The translations under genes were made by a program, and so were the position numbers. From Pseudomonas sivasensis (lineage in GTDB: Bacteria > Pseudomonadota > Gammaproteobacteria > Pseudomonadales > Pseudomonadaceae): DNA of 64,000 bases. Below, piece after piece: positions 10,003 through 17,574 of this stretch (position 1 is its first letter; every line of letters begins with the position of its first letter). The notes under the pieces are model-generated. The model worked only from the letters and a program-made list of their open reading frames with translations. It had not been told where the DNA came from and ran no database searches. Where the stretch lies: assembly GCF_013778505.1 (NCBI RefSeq), contig NZ_JAAOWU010000018.1, positions 1 through 64,000 on the forward strand. The letters are read 5' to 3'.

Positions 10003-11261
10003 CAGCCGTGACTGTGCGACCCACTCTGCGCTCCGTTATCGGCCGCGGGCATATGATCCTGGCGCTGGTAGCGGTGACCCTGGCCAGCGTGTCCCTGACC
10101 CTGCTCGGCGTCTTGGCGCTGCGGGTCTACGCCGAACACAACCTGCACCTGATCGCGCGTTCCATCAATTACACCGTCGAAGCGGCGGTGGTGTTCAACG
10201 ACCGCGCTGCGGCCACCGAAGCCCTTAGCCTGATTGCTTCAACTGAAGAAGTGGCCCAGGCCGATGTGTTCGACGCCAGCGGCAGGCTGTTGGCGCATTG
10301 GGAACGCCCGGAAACCGGCATGCTCTCGCGGGTTGAACTGGCACTGGCGCATACCCTGCTTGAACAGCCCATCAATCAGCCGATCCTGCACCAGGGGCGG
10401 ACCATCGGCAGCATCCACCTGACCGGCCACGGTGGCAGCCTGCTGCGCTTTCTACTCAGTGGTCTGGCGGGGATCCTGATCTGTACCGCTCTCAGCGCTT
10501 GGGTCGCCCTGCACCTCGCGCGCCGTTTGCTGAAGGGCATCACCGGGCCGCTGCAAAGCCTCGCCGCCGTGGCCCACGCCGCGCGCAGCGAACGCGACTT
10601 CGACCGTCGCGTGCCGCCGGCGCGCATCGCCGAACTCGATAGCCTGGGCAGCGACTTCAATGCTTTGCTTGGCGAGATGGAGGCCTGGCAAAGCCACCTG
10701 CAAAGCGAAAACGAAACCCTCGCACACAAGGCCAACCATGACAGCCTTACCGGCTTGCCCAACCGTGCGTTCTTCGAAGGCCGGTTGATCCGTGCCCTGC
10801 GCAGCGCTGCCAAGGCCAAGGAACAATTGGCGGTGCTTTACCTCGACAGCGACCGCTTCAAAGAGATCAATGACAGCTTTGGACATGCGGCAGGGGATGC
10901 CGTGCTCGTGGCCGTCGCCGAGCGCGTACGTGCGCAACTGCGAGAAGACGACCTGGTAGCACGCCTGGGCGGCGATGAGTTCGCCATCCTGCTGGCGCCG
11001 CTGCACAAGGTTGAAGACGCCCAGCGCATCGCCGACAAGATCATCGCCAGCATGGACACGCCGATTGCCGTGCCTGGCGACACTCAGGTGTTTACCTCCC
11101 TCAGTATTGGTATCGCCATCTACCCCGAACACGGTGTCACCCCCGGCACCTTGCTCAATGCCGCCGATGCGGCGATGTACCAGGCCAAACGGTTTTCCCA
11201 GGGCGGCCAGCAAACGGCAGAGTCGGAGCACTCTACCGCCAATGTTCAACACAGGAGTTGA
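9999..11261 (+). CDS. yfiN: YfiN (TpbB), membrane diguanylate cyclase
   Basis: YfiN makes cyclic-di-GMP and promotes biofilm and small-colony behaviour when YfiR is removed. The 420-residue protein has an N-terminal membrane segment (about 13-40), a periplasmic CHASE8-type sensor region, a second membrane segment (about 150-172), a HAMP region, and a GGDEF domain (from about residue 245). The active site is intact (RLGGDEFAIL), and an I-site RxxD (REDD) lies five residues upstream, predicting product inhibition. It starts in the ATGA overlap with yfiR. The adjacent lipoprotein YfiB completes the module. Confidence 0.95.
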   Translation: MTAVTVRPTLRSVIGRGHMILALVAVTLASVSLTLLGVLALRVYAEHNLHLIARSINYTVEAAVVFNDRAAATEALSLIASTEEVAQADVFDASGRLLAHWERPETGMLSRVELALAHTLLEQPINQPILHQGRTIGSIHLTGHGGSLLRFLLSGLAGILICTALSAWVALHLARRLLKGITGPLQSLAAVAHAARSERDFDRRVPPARIAELDSLGSDFNALLGEMEAWQSHLQSENETLAHKANHDSLTGLPNRAFFEGRLIRALRSAAKAKEQLAVLYLDSDRFKEINDSFGHAAGDAVLVAVAERVRAQLREDDLVARLGGDEFAILLAPLHKVEDAQRIADKIIASMDTPIAVPGDTQVFTSLSIGIAIYPEHGVTPGTLLNAADAAMYQAKRFSQGGQQTAESEHSTANVQHRS

Positions 11262-11265
11262 TCCC

Positions 11266-11757
11266 TTGTTTTCTAGCGCGCGCGTTTTACTTATCTCGTT
11301 GTTGGTGGCCTTCCTCGCCCTCGGCGGGTGCCAGACAGCCCCACCCAAAGGCCTGAGCCCGGCGCAGGTCGCAGTCCTCAAACAACAGGGTTTCGAACTC
11401 ACCGACGAAGGCTGGGCATTCGGCCTGTCGGGCAAAGTCCTGTTTGGCAGCGACGTAGAAACCCTCAACCAACCCAGCACCGATATCGTGCAGCGCATCG
11501 GTAAGGCATTGCTGGGCGTGGGCATCGAACGCGTGCGCGTTGACGGCCACACCGACACCTCGGGCAAGGAAACCTACAACCAGCAACTGTCCCTGCGCCG
11601 CGCGAAAAGCGTGGCGACGGTGCTGCAAGGCGTGGGCATGAAAGAAGAAAACATCCAACTGCGCGGGCTGGGCAGCGCTGAGCCCGTCGCGTCTAACGCG
11701 ACAGCGGCGGGGCGCACCGAGAATCGACGGGTGTCGATTGTAGTCATCGCCGACTGA
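11266..11757 (+). CDS. yfiB: YfiB, outer-membrane lipoprotein with OmpA-like domain (TTG start)
   Basis: YfiB sequesters YfiR at the outer membrane and so activates YfiN. I chose the TTG at 11266 because an AGGAG ribosome-binding site lies eight bases upstream and the lipoprotein signal then begins at once (lipobox LGGC, Cys at about residue 21). The ATG at 11242 lies inside yfiN and its leader would be unusually long. The 163-residue product carries the OmpA_C peptidoglycan-binding motif (VDGHTDTSGKETYNQQLSLRRA...GLGSAEPVASN...ENRRVSI). It is the last gene of the operon. Confidence 0.92.
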   Translation: MFSSARVLLISLLVAFLALGGCQTAPPKGLSPAQVAVLKQQGFELTDEGWAFGLSGKVLFGSDVETLNQPSTDIVQRIGKALLGVGIERVRVDGHTDTSGKETYNQQLSLRRAKSVATVLQGVGMKEENIQLRGLGSAEPVASNATAAGRTENRRVSIVVIAD

Positions 11758-11794
11758 CTGGACTCAGCGCGACAGCACTTTGCGATGCAATCAA

Positions 11795-11885
11795 ATGTGT
11801 GAGAGGGCTTACCCCCGATGAGGGAGTATCAGTTGATGCATTTTTGACTGATCCACTGCTATCGGGGCATAGGCCTCTACCTAAC
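11795..11885. repeat. Degenerate REPIN (inverted REP pair)
   Basis: Two inverted REP halves (GTGAGAGGGCTTACCCCCGAT and ATCGGGGCATAGGCCTCTACC) flank about 45 bases. Both halves carry substitutions compared with the intact copies elsewhere in the window, so this copy has decayed. Confidence 0.75.
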
Positions 11886-11908
11886 TCCCAAAGGCTGACA
11901 CCTAACTC

Positions 11909-11953
11909 TGTGGTGAGCGGGCTTGCCCCGCGCTGGGCTGCGAAGCGGCCCCA
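11909..11953 (+). repeat. Second repeat family (GTGAGCGGGCTTGCCCCGCG type), single copy
   Basis: The segment GTGAGCGGGCTTGCCCCGCG followed by CTGGGCTGCGAAGCGGCCCC recurs at 15697, 16022 and 21097 and, decayed, at 51910. Here only one arm is present. Confidence 0.8.
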
Positions 11954-12172
11954 AAACCAGCCGCTGAGTTCTAACAGGAAACTCCCCGCGTGATAAATGA
12001 GTAGATACCCATGTCTTGATGGCGGCCTGATAGCCGACCCAGGATGCTGGCCGAGTACATACCCGTTGCTGCGGTAACGGCGACTCAGGGTTGCGCCCTT
12101 ACGGCGGCTCACTTTTGAAAAGCGCAAAAGTAAGCAAACCGCTTCTTAAAGAAAATCTTCGGCGCAGGCCCT

Positions 12173-13120
12173 TTAATCCGCGAACGTGATCTCCCGCGTC
12201 TCCCCCATCAACAACCCCTGGTTCTGCTCCGTCACTTCCCTGATGTAATCCCACAACAACGTAATCCGCTTCAGCTTCCTCAAATCCTCCCGGCAATACA
12301 TCCAAAACTGCCGCGTAATCGCAATCTGCTCCCCCAGCACGGGCAACAACCGTGGATCTTGCGCTGCCAGAAAGCACGGCAAGATCGCCATCGACCGGCC
12401 CTGCTGCGCGGCCACGTACTGCGCAATCACGCTGGTGCTGCGCAGGCTGGCGCTGGCGCCGGGCACTACGTTGGCCAGGTAAAGCAGCTCGGAGCTGAAC
12501 GCCAGGTCGTCCACGTAGCTGATAAACGGATGCTCGGCCAAATCCGCGGGTTTTCGGATGGGCGGGTGTTGGTCGAGGTATTCCTGGGTCGCATACAGCT
12601 GCAGCTTGTAGTCGCACAGTTTGCAGCACACGTAGGGCCCGTGTTCCGGGCGTTCCAGGGCGATGACGATGTCGGCTTCGCGTTTGGACAGGCTGATGAA
12701 GTGGGGCAGGGGCAGGATGTCTACCGAGATCGCGGGATACGTGTCGACAAAGTGGCTCAACTGCGGGGTCACGAAAAAGCTGCCAAAGCCTTCGGTGCAG
12801 CCCATGCGCACATGGCCGGACAGCGCAACGCCGGAGCCCGAGACTTGCTCGCAGGCCATGTGCAGGGTGCTTTCGATGGACTCGGCGTAACCCAGCAGAC
12901 GCTGACCTTCGGGTGTCAGGACGAAGCCATTGGTCCGGGATTTTTCGAACAGCAACGTGCCGAGGGACACTTCCAGTGAACTGATGCGCCGCGACACGGT
13001 GGTGTAGTCCACCGCCAGGCGTTTGGCGGCGACGCTGGCCTTGCGCGTGCGGGCCACTTCGAGGAAAAACTTCAGGTCGTCCCAGTTCAGGGAGCCCAGT
13101 GATGTGATGTTTTTTTGCAT
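12173..13120 (-). CDS. LysR-family transcriptional regulator divergent from mmsAB
   Basis: The product has 315 residues from the ATG at 13120 (MQKNITSLGSLNWDDLKFFL). It shows the N-terminal winged helix-turn-helix of LysR regulators (ARTRKASVAAKRLAVDYTTVSRRISSLE, about 22-50) and a LysR substrate-binding domain. The longer frame back to 13195 would add 25 residues without family character. It reads away from mmsA across about 130 bases, the usual layout for a LysR activator of the divergent operon. In P. aeruginosa the mmsAB regulator MmsR is AraC-type, so this would be a different control. The inducer is unknown; 3-hydroxyisobutyrate or a valine-derived acid is an inference. Confidence 0.85.
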   Translation of the reverse strand: MQKNITSLGSLNWDDLKFFLEVARTRKASVAAKRLAVDYTTVSRRISSLEVSLGTLLFEKSRTNGFVLTPEGQRLLGYAESIESTLHMACEQVSGSGVALSGHVRMGCTEGFGSFFVTPQLSHFVDTYPAISVDILPLPHFISLSKREADIVIALERPEHGPYVCCKLCDYKLQLYATQEYLDQHPPIRKPADLAEHPFISYVDDLAFSSELLYLANVVPGASASLRSTSVIAQYVAAQQGRSMAILPCFLAAQDPRLLPVLGEQIAITRQFWMYCREDLRKLKRITLLWDYIREVTEQNQGLLMGETREITFAD

Positions 13121-13253
13121 ATTGGACCGGCTTTTATGTGCGTTCTTATTAGAGATTTGCACATCTATACTCCAAAAACAGTCCGAACGCCTCATTCTTC
13201 AAGGCGATTCAACGCCTTGGTTCTCTAGCATAAATATAAGATTTGGAGACCAC

Positions 13254-14771
13254 ATGAACGCATCTGCCGATATTTCCGTGCAACAGGTCAAGTTGCTGAT
13301 CAACGGCGAGTGGGTCGAGTCCAAGACCACCGAGTGGCAAGACATCGTCAACCCGGCTACCCAGCAAGTGCTGGCCAAAGTCCCGTTCGCCACGGCCGAT
13401 GAAGTCAACGCCGCCATCGACGCAGCCCATCGCGCCTTCCAGACCTGGAAGCTGACGCCGATCGGCGCGCGCATGCGCATCATGCTCAAGCTACAAGCCT
13501 TGATCCGCGAGCATTCCAAACGCATCGCCGTAGTCCTCAGCGCCGAGCAGGGTAAGACCATTGCCGATGCCGAGGGCGACATTTTCCGTGGCCTGGAAGT
13601 GGTGGAGCACGCCTGCTCCATCGGCACCCTGCAAATGGGCGAGTTCGCTGAGAACGTCGCGGGTGGTGTCGACACTTACACCCTGCGTCAGCCCATCGGC
13701 GTGTGTGCCGGCATTACCCCGTTCAACTTCCCGGCAATGATTCCGCTGTGGATGTTCCCGATGGCCATCGCCTGCGGTAATACCTTCGTCCTCAAACCGT
13801 CCGAACAAGACCCGCTGTCGACCCTACTGCTGGTGGAGCTGGCGCTGGAAGCCGGTGTGCCGCCTGGCGTGCTGAACGTGGTGCACGGCGGAAAGGCTGT
13901 GGTGGATGCGCTGTGCACCCATAAAGACATCAAGGCCGTGTCCTTCGTCGGTTCGACGGCCGTCGGTACCCACGTCTACGACCTGGCGGGCAAGCACGGC
14001 AAGCGCGTGCAATCGATGATGGGCGCCAAGAACCACGCTGTGGTGCTGCCGGATGCCAACCGCGAACACACCCTCAATGCTCTGGTCGGTGCCGGTTTCG
14101 GCGCGGCGGGCCAGCGTTGCATGGCCACCTCGGTGGTGGTGCTGGTGGGGGCGTCCAAGCAGTGGTTGCCGGATCTCAAGGCGCTGGCGCAAAAACTCAA
14201 GGTCAACGCCGGTAGTGAAGCGGGCACGGATGTCGGCCCGGTGATTTCCAAGCGCGCCAAGGCCCGTATCCTGGAGTTGATCGAAAGCGGCGTGAAAGAA
14301 GGCGCCAAGCTGGAGCTGGATGGCCGCGACATTCAGGTGCCGGGCTTCGAGCAAGGCAACTTCGTCGGTCCGACCCTGTTCTCGGGCGTGACTACCGACA
14401 TGCAGATCTACACCCAGGAAATTTTCGGCCCGGTGCTGGTGGTGTTGGAAGTCGACACCCTCGATGAAGCCATCGCGCTGGTCAACGCCAACCCGTTTGG
14501 CAACGGCACCGGGCTGTTCACCCAAAGCGGTGCGGCGGCGCGTAAGTTCCAGAGTGAAATCGATGTAGGCCAGGTCGGCATCAACATCCCGATTCCGGTG
14601 CCGGTGCCGTTCTTCAGCTTCACCGGTTCCCGTGGCTCCAAGCTCGGCGACCTCGGCCCGTACGGTAAGCAAGTGGTGCAGTTCTACACCCAGACCAAAA
14701 CCGTCACCAGCCGCTGGTTCGATGACGACACGGTCAACGATGGCGTCAACACCACCATCAACTTGCGCTGA
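13254..14771 (+). CDS. mmsA: MmsA, methylmalonate-semialdehyde dehydrogenase (CoA-acylating)
   Basis: MmsA oxidises methylmalonate or malonate semialdehyde with NAD+ and CoA to propionyl-CoA or acetyl-CoA, in valine and myo-inositol catabolism. The 505-residue protein has the aldehyde dehydrogenase fold: MmsA-type ITPFNFPAMIPLWMFPMAIA, the NAD site SFVGSTAVGTHVYDLAGKHG, and catalytic Cys in GAAGQRCMATSV. The start at 13254 follows TTTGGAGA; the upstream extension to 13023 overlaps the LysR gene and is rejected. mmsB follows after 14 bases, giving an mmsA-mmsB operon. Confidence 0.96.
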   Translation: MNASADISVQQVKLLINGEWVESKTTEWQDIVNPATQQVLAKVPFATADEVNAAIDAAHRAFQTWKLTPIGARMRIMLKLQALIREHSKRIAVVLSAEQGKTIADAEGDIFRGLEVVEHACSIGTLQMGEFAENVAGGVDTYTLRQPIGVCAGITPFNFPAMIPLWMFPMAIACGNTFVLKPSEQDPLSTLLLVELALEAGVPPGVLNVVHGGKAVVDALCTHKDIKAVSFVGSTAVGTHVYDLAGKHGKRVQSMMGAKNHAVVLPDANREHTLNALVGAGFGAAGQRCMATSVVVLVGASKQWLPDLKALAQKLKVNAGSEAGTDVGPVISKRAKARILELIESGVKEGAKLELDGRDIQVPGFEQGNFVGPTLFSGVTTDMQIYTQEIFGPVLVVLEVDTLDEAIALVNANPFGNGTGLFTQSGAAARKFQSEIDVGQVGINIPIPVPVPFFSFTGSRGSKLGDLGPYGKQVVQFYTQTKTVTSRWFDDDTVNDGVNTTINLR

Positions 14772-14785
14772 TTCGGGAGACGACC

Positions 14786-15673
14786 ATGAAGATTGCATTT
14801 ATCGGCTTGGGCAATATGGGCGCGCCAATGGCCCGTAACCTGCTTTTGGCTGGGAATAAGCTGAATGTATTCGACGTTAATCCAGGCGTGTTCAAGGAGT
14901 TCGCAGAACTGGGCGCCACCGTCACAGGCTCACCGCGTGAAGCTGCACAAGGCGCCGAGCTGGTGATTACCATGCTGCCCGCCGCTGCCCATGTACGTAG
15001 CGTCTGGCTGAATGAAGACGGCGTGCTGGCCGGCATCGGCAAAGGCGTGCCCGCCGTGGATTGCAGCACCATCGACCCGCAAACCATCCGCGATGTTGCC
15101 GCTGCTGCGGCCAAGCAAGGCGTGGTGATAGCTGATGCTCCAGTCTCTGGCGGCACCGGCGGCGCTGGCGCAGGGACGTTGACCTTCATGGTCGGCGCCA
15201 CCCCGGAACTGTTCGCCACCCTGCAACCGGTGCTGGCGCAGATGGGCCGCAACATCGTGCATTGCGGTGACGTGGGCACGGGGCAAATCGCCAAGATCTG
15301 CAACAACCTGCTGCTGGGCATCAGCATGGTTGGCGTCAGCGAGGCTATGGCATTGGGTGATGCACTGGGCATCGACACCCAAGTGCTGGCCGGGATCATC
15401 AACAGCTCCACCGGGCGCTGCTGGAGTTCGGACACCTACAACCCATGGCCGGGGGTGATCGAGACGGCGCCGTCATCCCGAGGTTACACAGGCGGGTTTG
15501 GTGCGGACCTGATGCTCAAGGATTTGGGCCTGGCTACCGAAGCGGCTCGCCAGGCGAAACAACCCGTGATTTTGGGGGCAGTGGCTCAGCAGTTGTACCA
15601 ATCGATGAGTCAGCGTGGGGAAGGGGGGCAGGACTTCTCGGCGATTATCAACAGCTATCGCAAGCCCAAATAA
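14786..15673 (+). CDS. mmsB: MmsB, 3-hydroxyisobutyrate dehydrogenase
   Basis: MmsB oxidises 3-hydroxyisobutyrate to methylmalonate semialdehyde, the substrate of MmsA. The 295-residue protein has the N-terminal Rossmann motif (GLGNMGAPMARNLL), the substrate motif DAPVSGGTGGAGAGTLTFMVG (about 122-142) and the catalytic Lys region GTGQIAKICNNLLLG. The length is normal for the family. The last 148 bases of the gene, with its downstream hairpins, are repeated in tandem (see 15526-16172). This copy is complete and should be functional. Confidence 0.96.
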   Translation: MKIAFIGLGNMGAPMARNLLLAGNKLNVFDVNPGVFKEFAELGATVTGSPREAAQGAELVITMLPAAAHVRSVWLNEDGVLAGIGKGVPAVDCSTIDPQTIRDVAAAAAKQGVVIADAPVSGGTGGAGAGTLTFMVGATPELFATLQPVLAQMGRNIVHCGDVGTGQIAKICNNLLLGISMVGVSEAMALGDALGIDTQVLAGIINSSTGRCWSSDTYNPWPGVIETAPSSRGYTGGFGADLMLKDLGLATEAARQAKQPVILGAVAQQLYQSMSQRGEGGQDFSAIINSYRKPK

Positions 15674-15741
15674 CCCCCCGGTGGGACGGCAATTGTAGTG
15701 AGCGTGCTTGTCCCGCGCCGGGCTGCGAAGCGGGCCCAATG

Positions 15742-15776
15742 AAAACGCCGCATTCTTTCAGAAAGAATGCGGCGTT
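15742..15776. terminator. Rho-independent terminator hairpin after mmsB, copy 1
   Basis: A 15-bp GC-rich stem (AACGCCGCATTCTTTC / GAAAGAATGCGGCGTT) is flanked by AAAA and TTT, so it could work on both strands. It lies between two inverted copies of the GTGAGCGGGCTTGCCCCGCG repeat (15697-15737 and 15786-15826). Confidence 0.8.
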
Positions 15777-15850
15777 TGTCGTCAGGGCCGCTTCGCAGCC
15801 CAGCGCGGGGCAAGCCCGCTCACCACAATAAGTGGCTCAGCTCGGTATTG

Positions 15851-15998
15851 GGGCCTGGCTACTGAAGCGGCTCGCCAGGCGAAACAACCCGTGATTTTGG
15901 GTGCAGTGGCTCAGCAGTTGTATCAATCGATGAGTCAGCGTGGGGAAGGGGGGCAGGACTTCTCGGCGATTATCAACAGCTATCGCAAGCCCAAATAA
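15851..15998 (+). pseudogene. mmsB 3' fragment created by the tandem duplication
   Basis: This is the second copy of the last 49 codons of mmsB, with the encoded peptide (LGLATEAARQAKQPVILG to the end SYRKPK) identical to the intact gene. It has no start codon or ribosome-binding site of its own. An open frame running into it from 15708 begins in hairpin sequence and looks accidental. It is a gene remnant rather than a second enzyme. Confidence 0.9.
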
Positions 15999-16066
15999 CC
16001 CACCGGTGGGGCGGCAATTGTAGTGAGCGGGCTTGCCCCGCGCCGGGCTGCGAAGCGGCCCCAATG

Positions 16067-16101
16067 AAAACGCCGCATTCTTTCAGAAAGAATGCGGCGT
16101 C
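16067..16101. terminator. Rho-independent terminator hairpin, copy 2
   Basis: This is the duplicated counterpart of the hairpin at 15742-15776, with the stem fully kept and one substitution in the tail. It lies 92 bases beyond the 3' end of the minus-strand cupin gene, so it could also end that gene's transcript. Confidence 0.75.
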
Positions 16102-16193
16102 TGTTGTCAGGGCCGCTTCGCAGCCCAGCGCGGGGCAAGCCCGCTCACCACAATAAGTGGCTCAGCTCGGTAAACCGGAGCACCACAAAAACC

Positions 16194-16538
16194 TCAGGCG
16201 AATACAAAATACTTGCGCACCGTCTCGACCACTTCCCATGTCCCCTTCATCCCCGGCTCTACCACAAAGATATCCCCAGCCCGCAGGTGAATCGGCTCCA
16301 TCCCTTCAGGGGTGATGATGCAGTAGCCTTCCTGGAAGTGGCAGTACTCCCACTTCACATAATCCACGTACCACTTGCCCGGGGTGCAGATCCAGGTGCC
16401 CATGATCTTGCTGCCGTCTTCGCTGGTGTAGGCGTTGAGGTTGACGGTGTGCGGATCGCCTTCGAGTTTTTCCCATTTGCAGGCATCCAGGACCGGCAGG
16501 GGATGGGTGTCGCGCAGTACGGTAATGGGCGTGGACAT
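16194..16538 (-). CDS. Cupin-domain protein (DUF861/cupin_3 type)
   Basis: This 114-residue protein begins MSTPITVLRDTHPLP and is one compact cupin barrel of the DUF861 family, with KIMGTWICTPGKWYVDYVKWEYCHFQEGYCIITPEG and DIFVVEPGMKGTWEVVETVRKYFVF recognisable. Family members bind no metal or only weak metal sites and mostly lack an assigned function; some act in ureide metabolism. The start at 16538 follows CGGAGC; the longer frame to 16613 lacks support. It stands alone between mmsB and kynB, reading away from kynB. I infer no pathway. Confidence 0.8.
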   Translation of the reverse strand: MSTPITVLRDTHPLPVLDACKWEKLEGDPHTVNLNAYTSEDGSKIMGTWICTPGKWYVDYVKWEYCHFQEGYCIITPEGMEPIHLRAGDIFVVEPGMKGTWEVVETVRKYFVFA

Positions 16539-16664
16539 GATGGCTCCGAGGCAGGTAATGGGAAGATGCACCCTAAGGCCTTGTGCGTTGCGCCAGTGGT
16601 CTGAACTCGACATCGGGATGCCCAGAAGCGCAGGTGAATGCGACTCCTCAGGTCATGCGCAGTC

Positions 16665-16758
16665 AATGTGGGAGGGGGCTTGCCCCCGATGGCGCCGGGT
16701 CAGCCTGCACCTGTGTCAACTGACCCACCGCCATCGAGGGCAAGCCCCCTCCCACATT
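16665..16758. repeat. REPIN (inverted REP pair)
   Basis: ATGTGGGAGGGGGCTTGCCC and its inverted partner (GGGCAAGCCCCCTCCCACAT) are separated by about 50 bases. Both halves are nearly intact. Confidence 0.92.
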
Positions 16759-16862
16759 AATCCTTGGTGGCAGCTCCACCGTGGCCAGGCGACACTTCTG
16801 AGCGTAAATAAGTAATTTCCTCGCAGTAAGTGCGAAAGATTTCCCGCTTGGCGCAGGAATTC

Positions 16863-16894
16863 GCAAGAAAATTCAGCCCTGGCCCTCGTATCAT
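16863..16894 (+). promoter_or_regulatory. Candidate KynR-controlled promoter of kynBA
   Basis: GCAAGAAAATTC (16863-16874) is followed after 14 bases by TATCAT (16889-16894), a plausible -10. The kynU promoter has GCACGAAAATTC, the same 14-base gap and CATTAT. Both lie 50-57 bases before the start codon. KynR, an Lrp/AsnC activator encoded next to kynU, is the natural candidate to bind it. Confidence 0.55.
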
Positions 16895-16923
16895 TCACCC
16901 CAGTAACCGCCGAGAGCCTTTAA

Positions 16924-17574
16924 ATGAACCCAATAAAAACGTGGTGGGATATCAGCCCGCCCTTGAGTACGGCGACCCCGACCTGGCCGGGTGATACGCC
17001 GTTCCAGGAAGAGCGCGTGTGGCAGTTCGGCCCGGAGTGCCCGGTGAATGTAGGGCGCATTACCTTGTCGCCGCACACCGGCGCCCACGTGGATGCGCCG
17101 CTGCACTACAGCGCGGACGGTGCACCCATCGGTGAAGTGTCGTTGGATGTGTACATGGGCCCGTGTCGGGTGCTGCATTGCCTCGGCAGCGGCGCGCTGG
17201 TGCAACCGCATCAATTAGAAGGCCGTGTGGATAACTTGCCGGAGCGTGTGTTGCTGCGTACTTATCCACAAGCGCCGCTGACTGAATGGGACTCGAATTT
17301 CACCGCCATCGCGCCGCAAACCATTGAGCTGCTCGCCAGCCTGGGCGTGCGCCTGATCGGTATCGACACGCCCTCGCTGGATCCGCAACAGTCCAAGACC
17401 ATGGATTCCCACAACGCCGTGGCCCGGCATGGGATGGCGATTCTCGAAGGCATCGTGCTCGACGAGGTAGCGGAAGGCGACTACGAACTGATCGCGCTGC
17501 CGCTGCGCTTTGCCAACCTGGACGCCAGCCCGGTCCGCGCTATTCTCCGTCCGCTCAAGGAGCCCACGCGATGA
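16924..17574 (+). CDS. kynB: KynB, kynurenine formamidase (arylformamidase)
   Basis: KynB hydrolyses N-formyl-L-kynurenine to L-kynurenine and formate, the second step of tryptophan breakdown. The 216-residue protein belongs to the cyclase/metal-dependent formamidase family: WWDISPPLSTATPTWPGDTP at the N-terminus, the metal-binding motif PHTGAHVDAPLHY (about 57-69) and DTPSLDPQQSKTMDSHN near residue 145. A GAG-type ribosome-binding site lies before the ATG. Its stop overlaps the kynA start by four bases, so the two enzymes of consecutive steps are translationally coupled. Confidence 0.95.
   Translation: MNPIKTWWDISPPLSTATPTWPGDTPFQEERVWQFGPECPVNVGRITLSPHTGAHVDAPLHYSADGAPIGEVSLDVYMGPCRVLHCLGSGALVQPHQLEGRVDNLPERVLLRTYPQAPLTEWDSNFTAIAPQTIELLASLGVRLIGIDTPSLDPQQSKTMDSHNAVARHGMAILEGIVLDEVAEGDYELIALPLRFANLDASPVRAILRPLKEPTR

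Larger units (their letters stand above)
11758..12172. other. Gene-free interval with decayed intergenic repeats
   Basis: These 415 bases separate yfiB from the convergent LysR gene and hold no credible reading frame. They contain a degraded REPIN (11795-11885), a single copy of a second repeat family (11909-11953) and an inverted repeat ACTTTTG-N7-CAAAAGT (12111-12131). The last sits in a CCCTTACGGCGGCTCACTTTTG context that I recall as common in Pseudomonas intergenic DNA. No clear terminator for yfiB is visible. Confidence 0.6.
15526..16172. repeat. Tandem duplication, two copies of a 325-bp unit (mmsB 3' end plus downstream hairpins)
   Basis: Bases 15526-15847 and 15851-16172 align at a constant offset of 325 with no gap and about ten substitutions. 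Each copy holds the last 49 codons of mmsB, a GTGAGCG-type repeat arm, a GC-rich hairpin (AACGCCGCATTCTTTC / GAAAGAATGCGGCGTT) and the inverted second arm. The three differences inside coding sequence (15538, 15577, 15598) all fall in third codon positions and are silent. Confidence 0.95.
16539..16923. other. Intergenic region upstream of kynB and the cupin gene
   Basis: No gene is seen in these 385 bases. They contain an intact REPIN (16665-16758) and, close to kynB, the promoter-like motif at 16863-16894. Both flanking genes start here and read outward. Confidence 0.7.

Noticed and set aside
13023..13253. N-terminal extension of mmsA
   Set aside because: It overlaps the divergent LysR gene and its promoter region; the ATG at 13254 has a good ribosome-binding site and the right family start.
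15708..15998. Plus-strand frame ending with the mmsB C-terminal peptide
   Set aside because: It begins in hairpin repeats without a ribosome-binding site and contains only the duplicated mmsB tail, so it is a pseudogene fragment.
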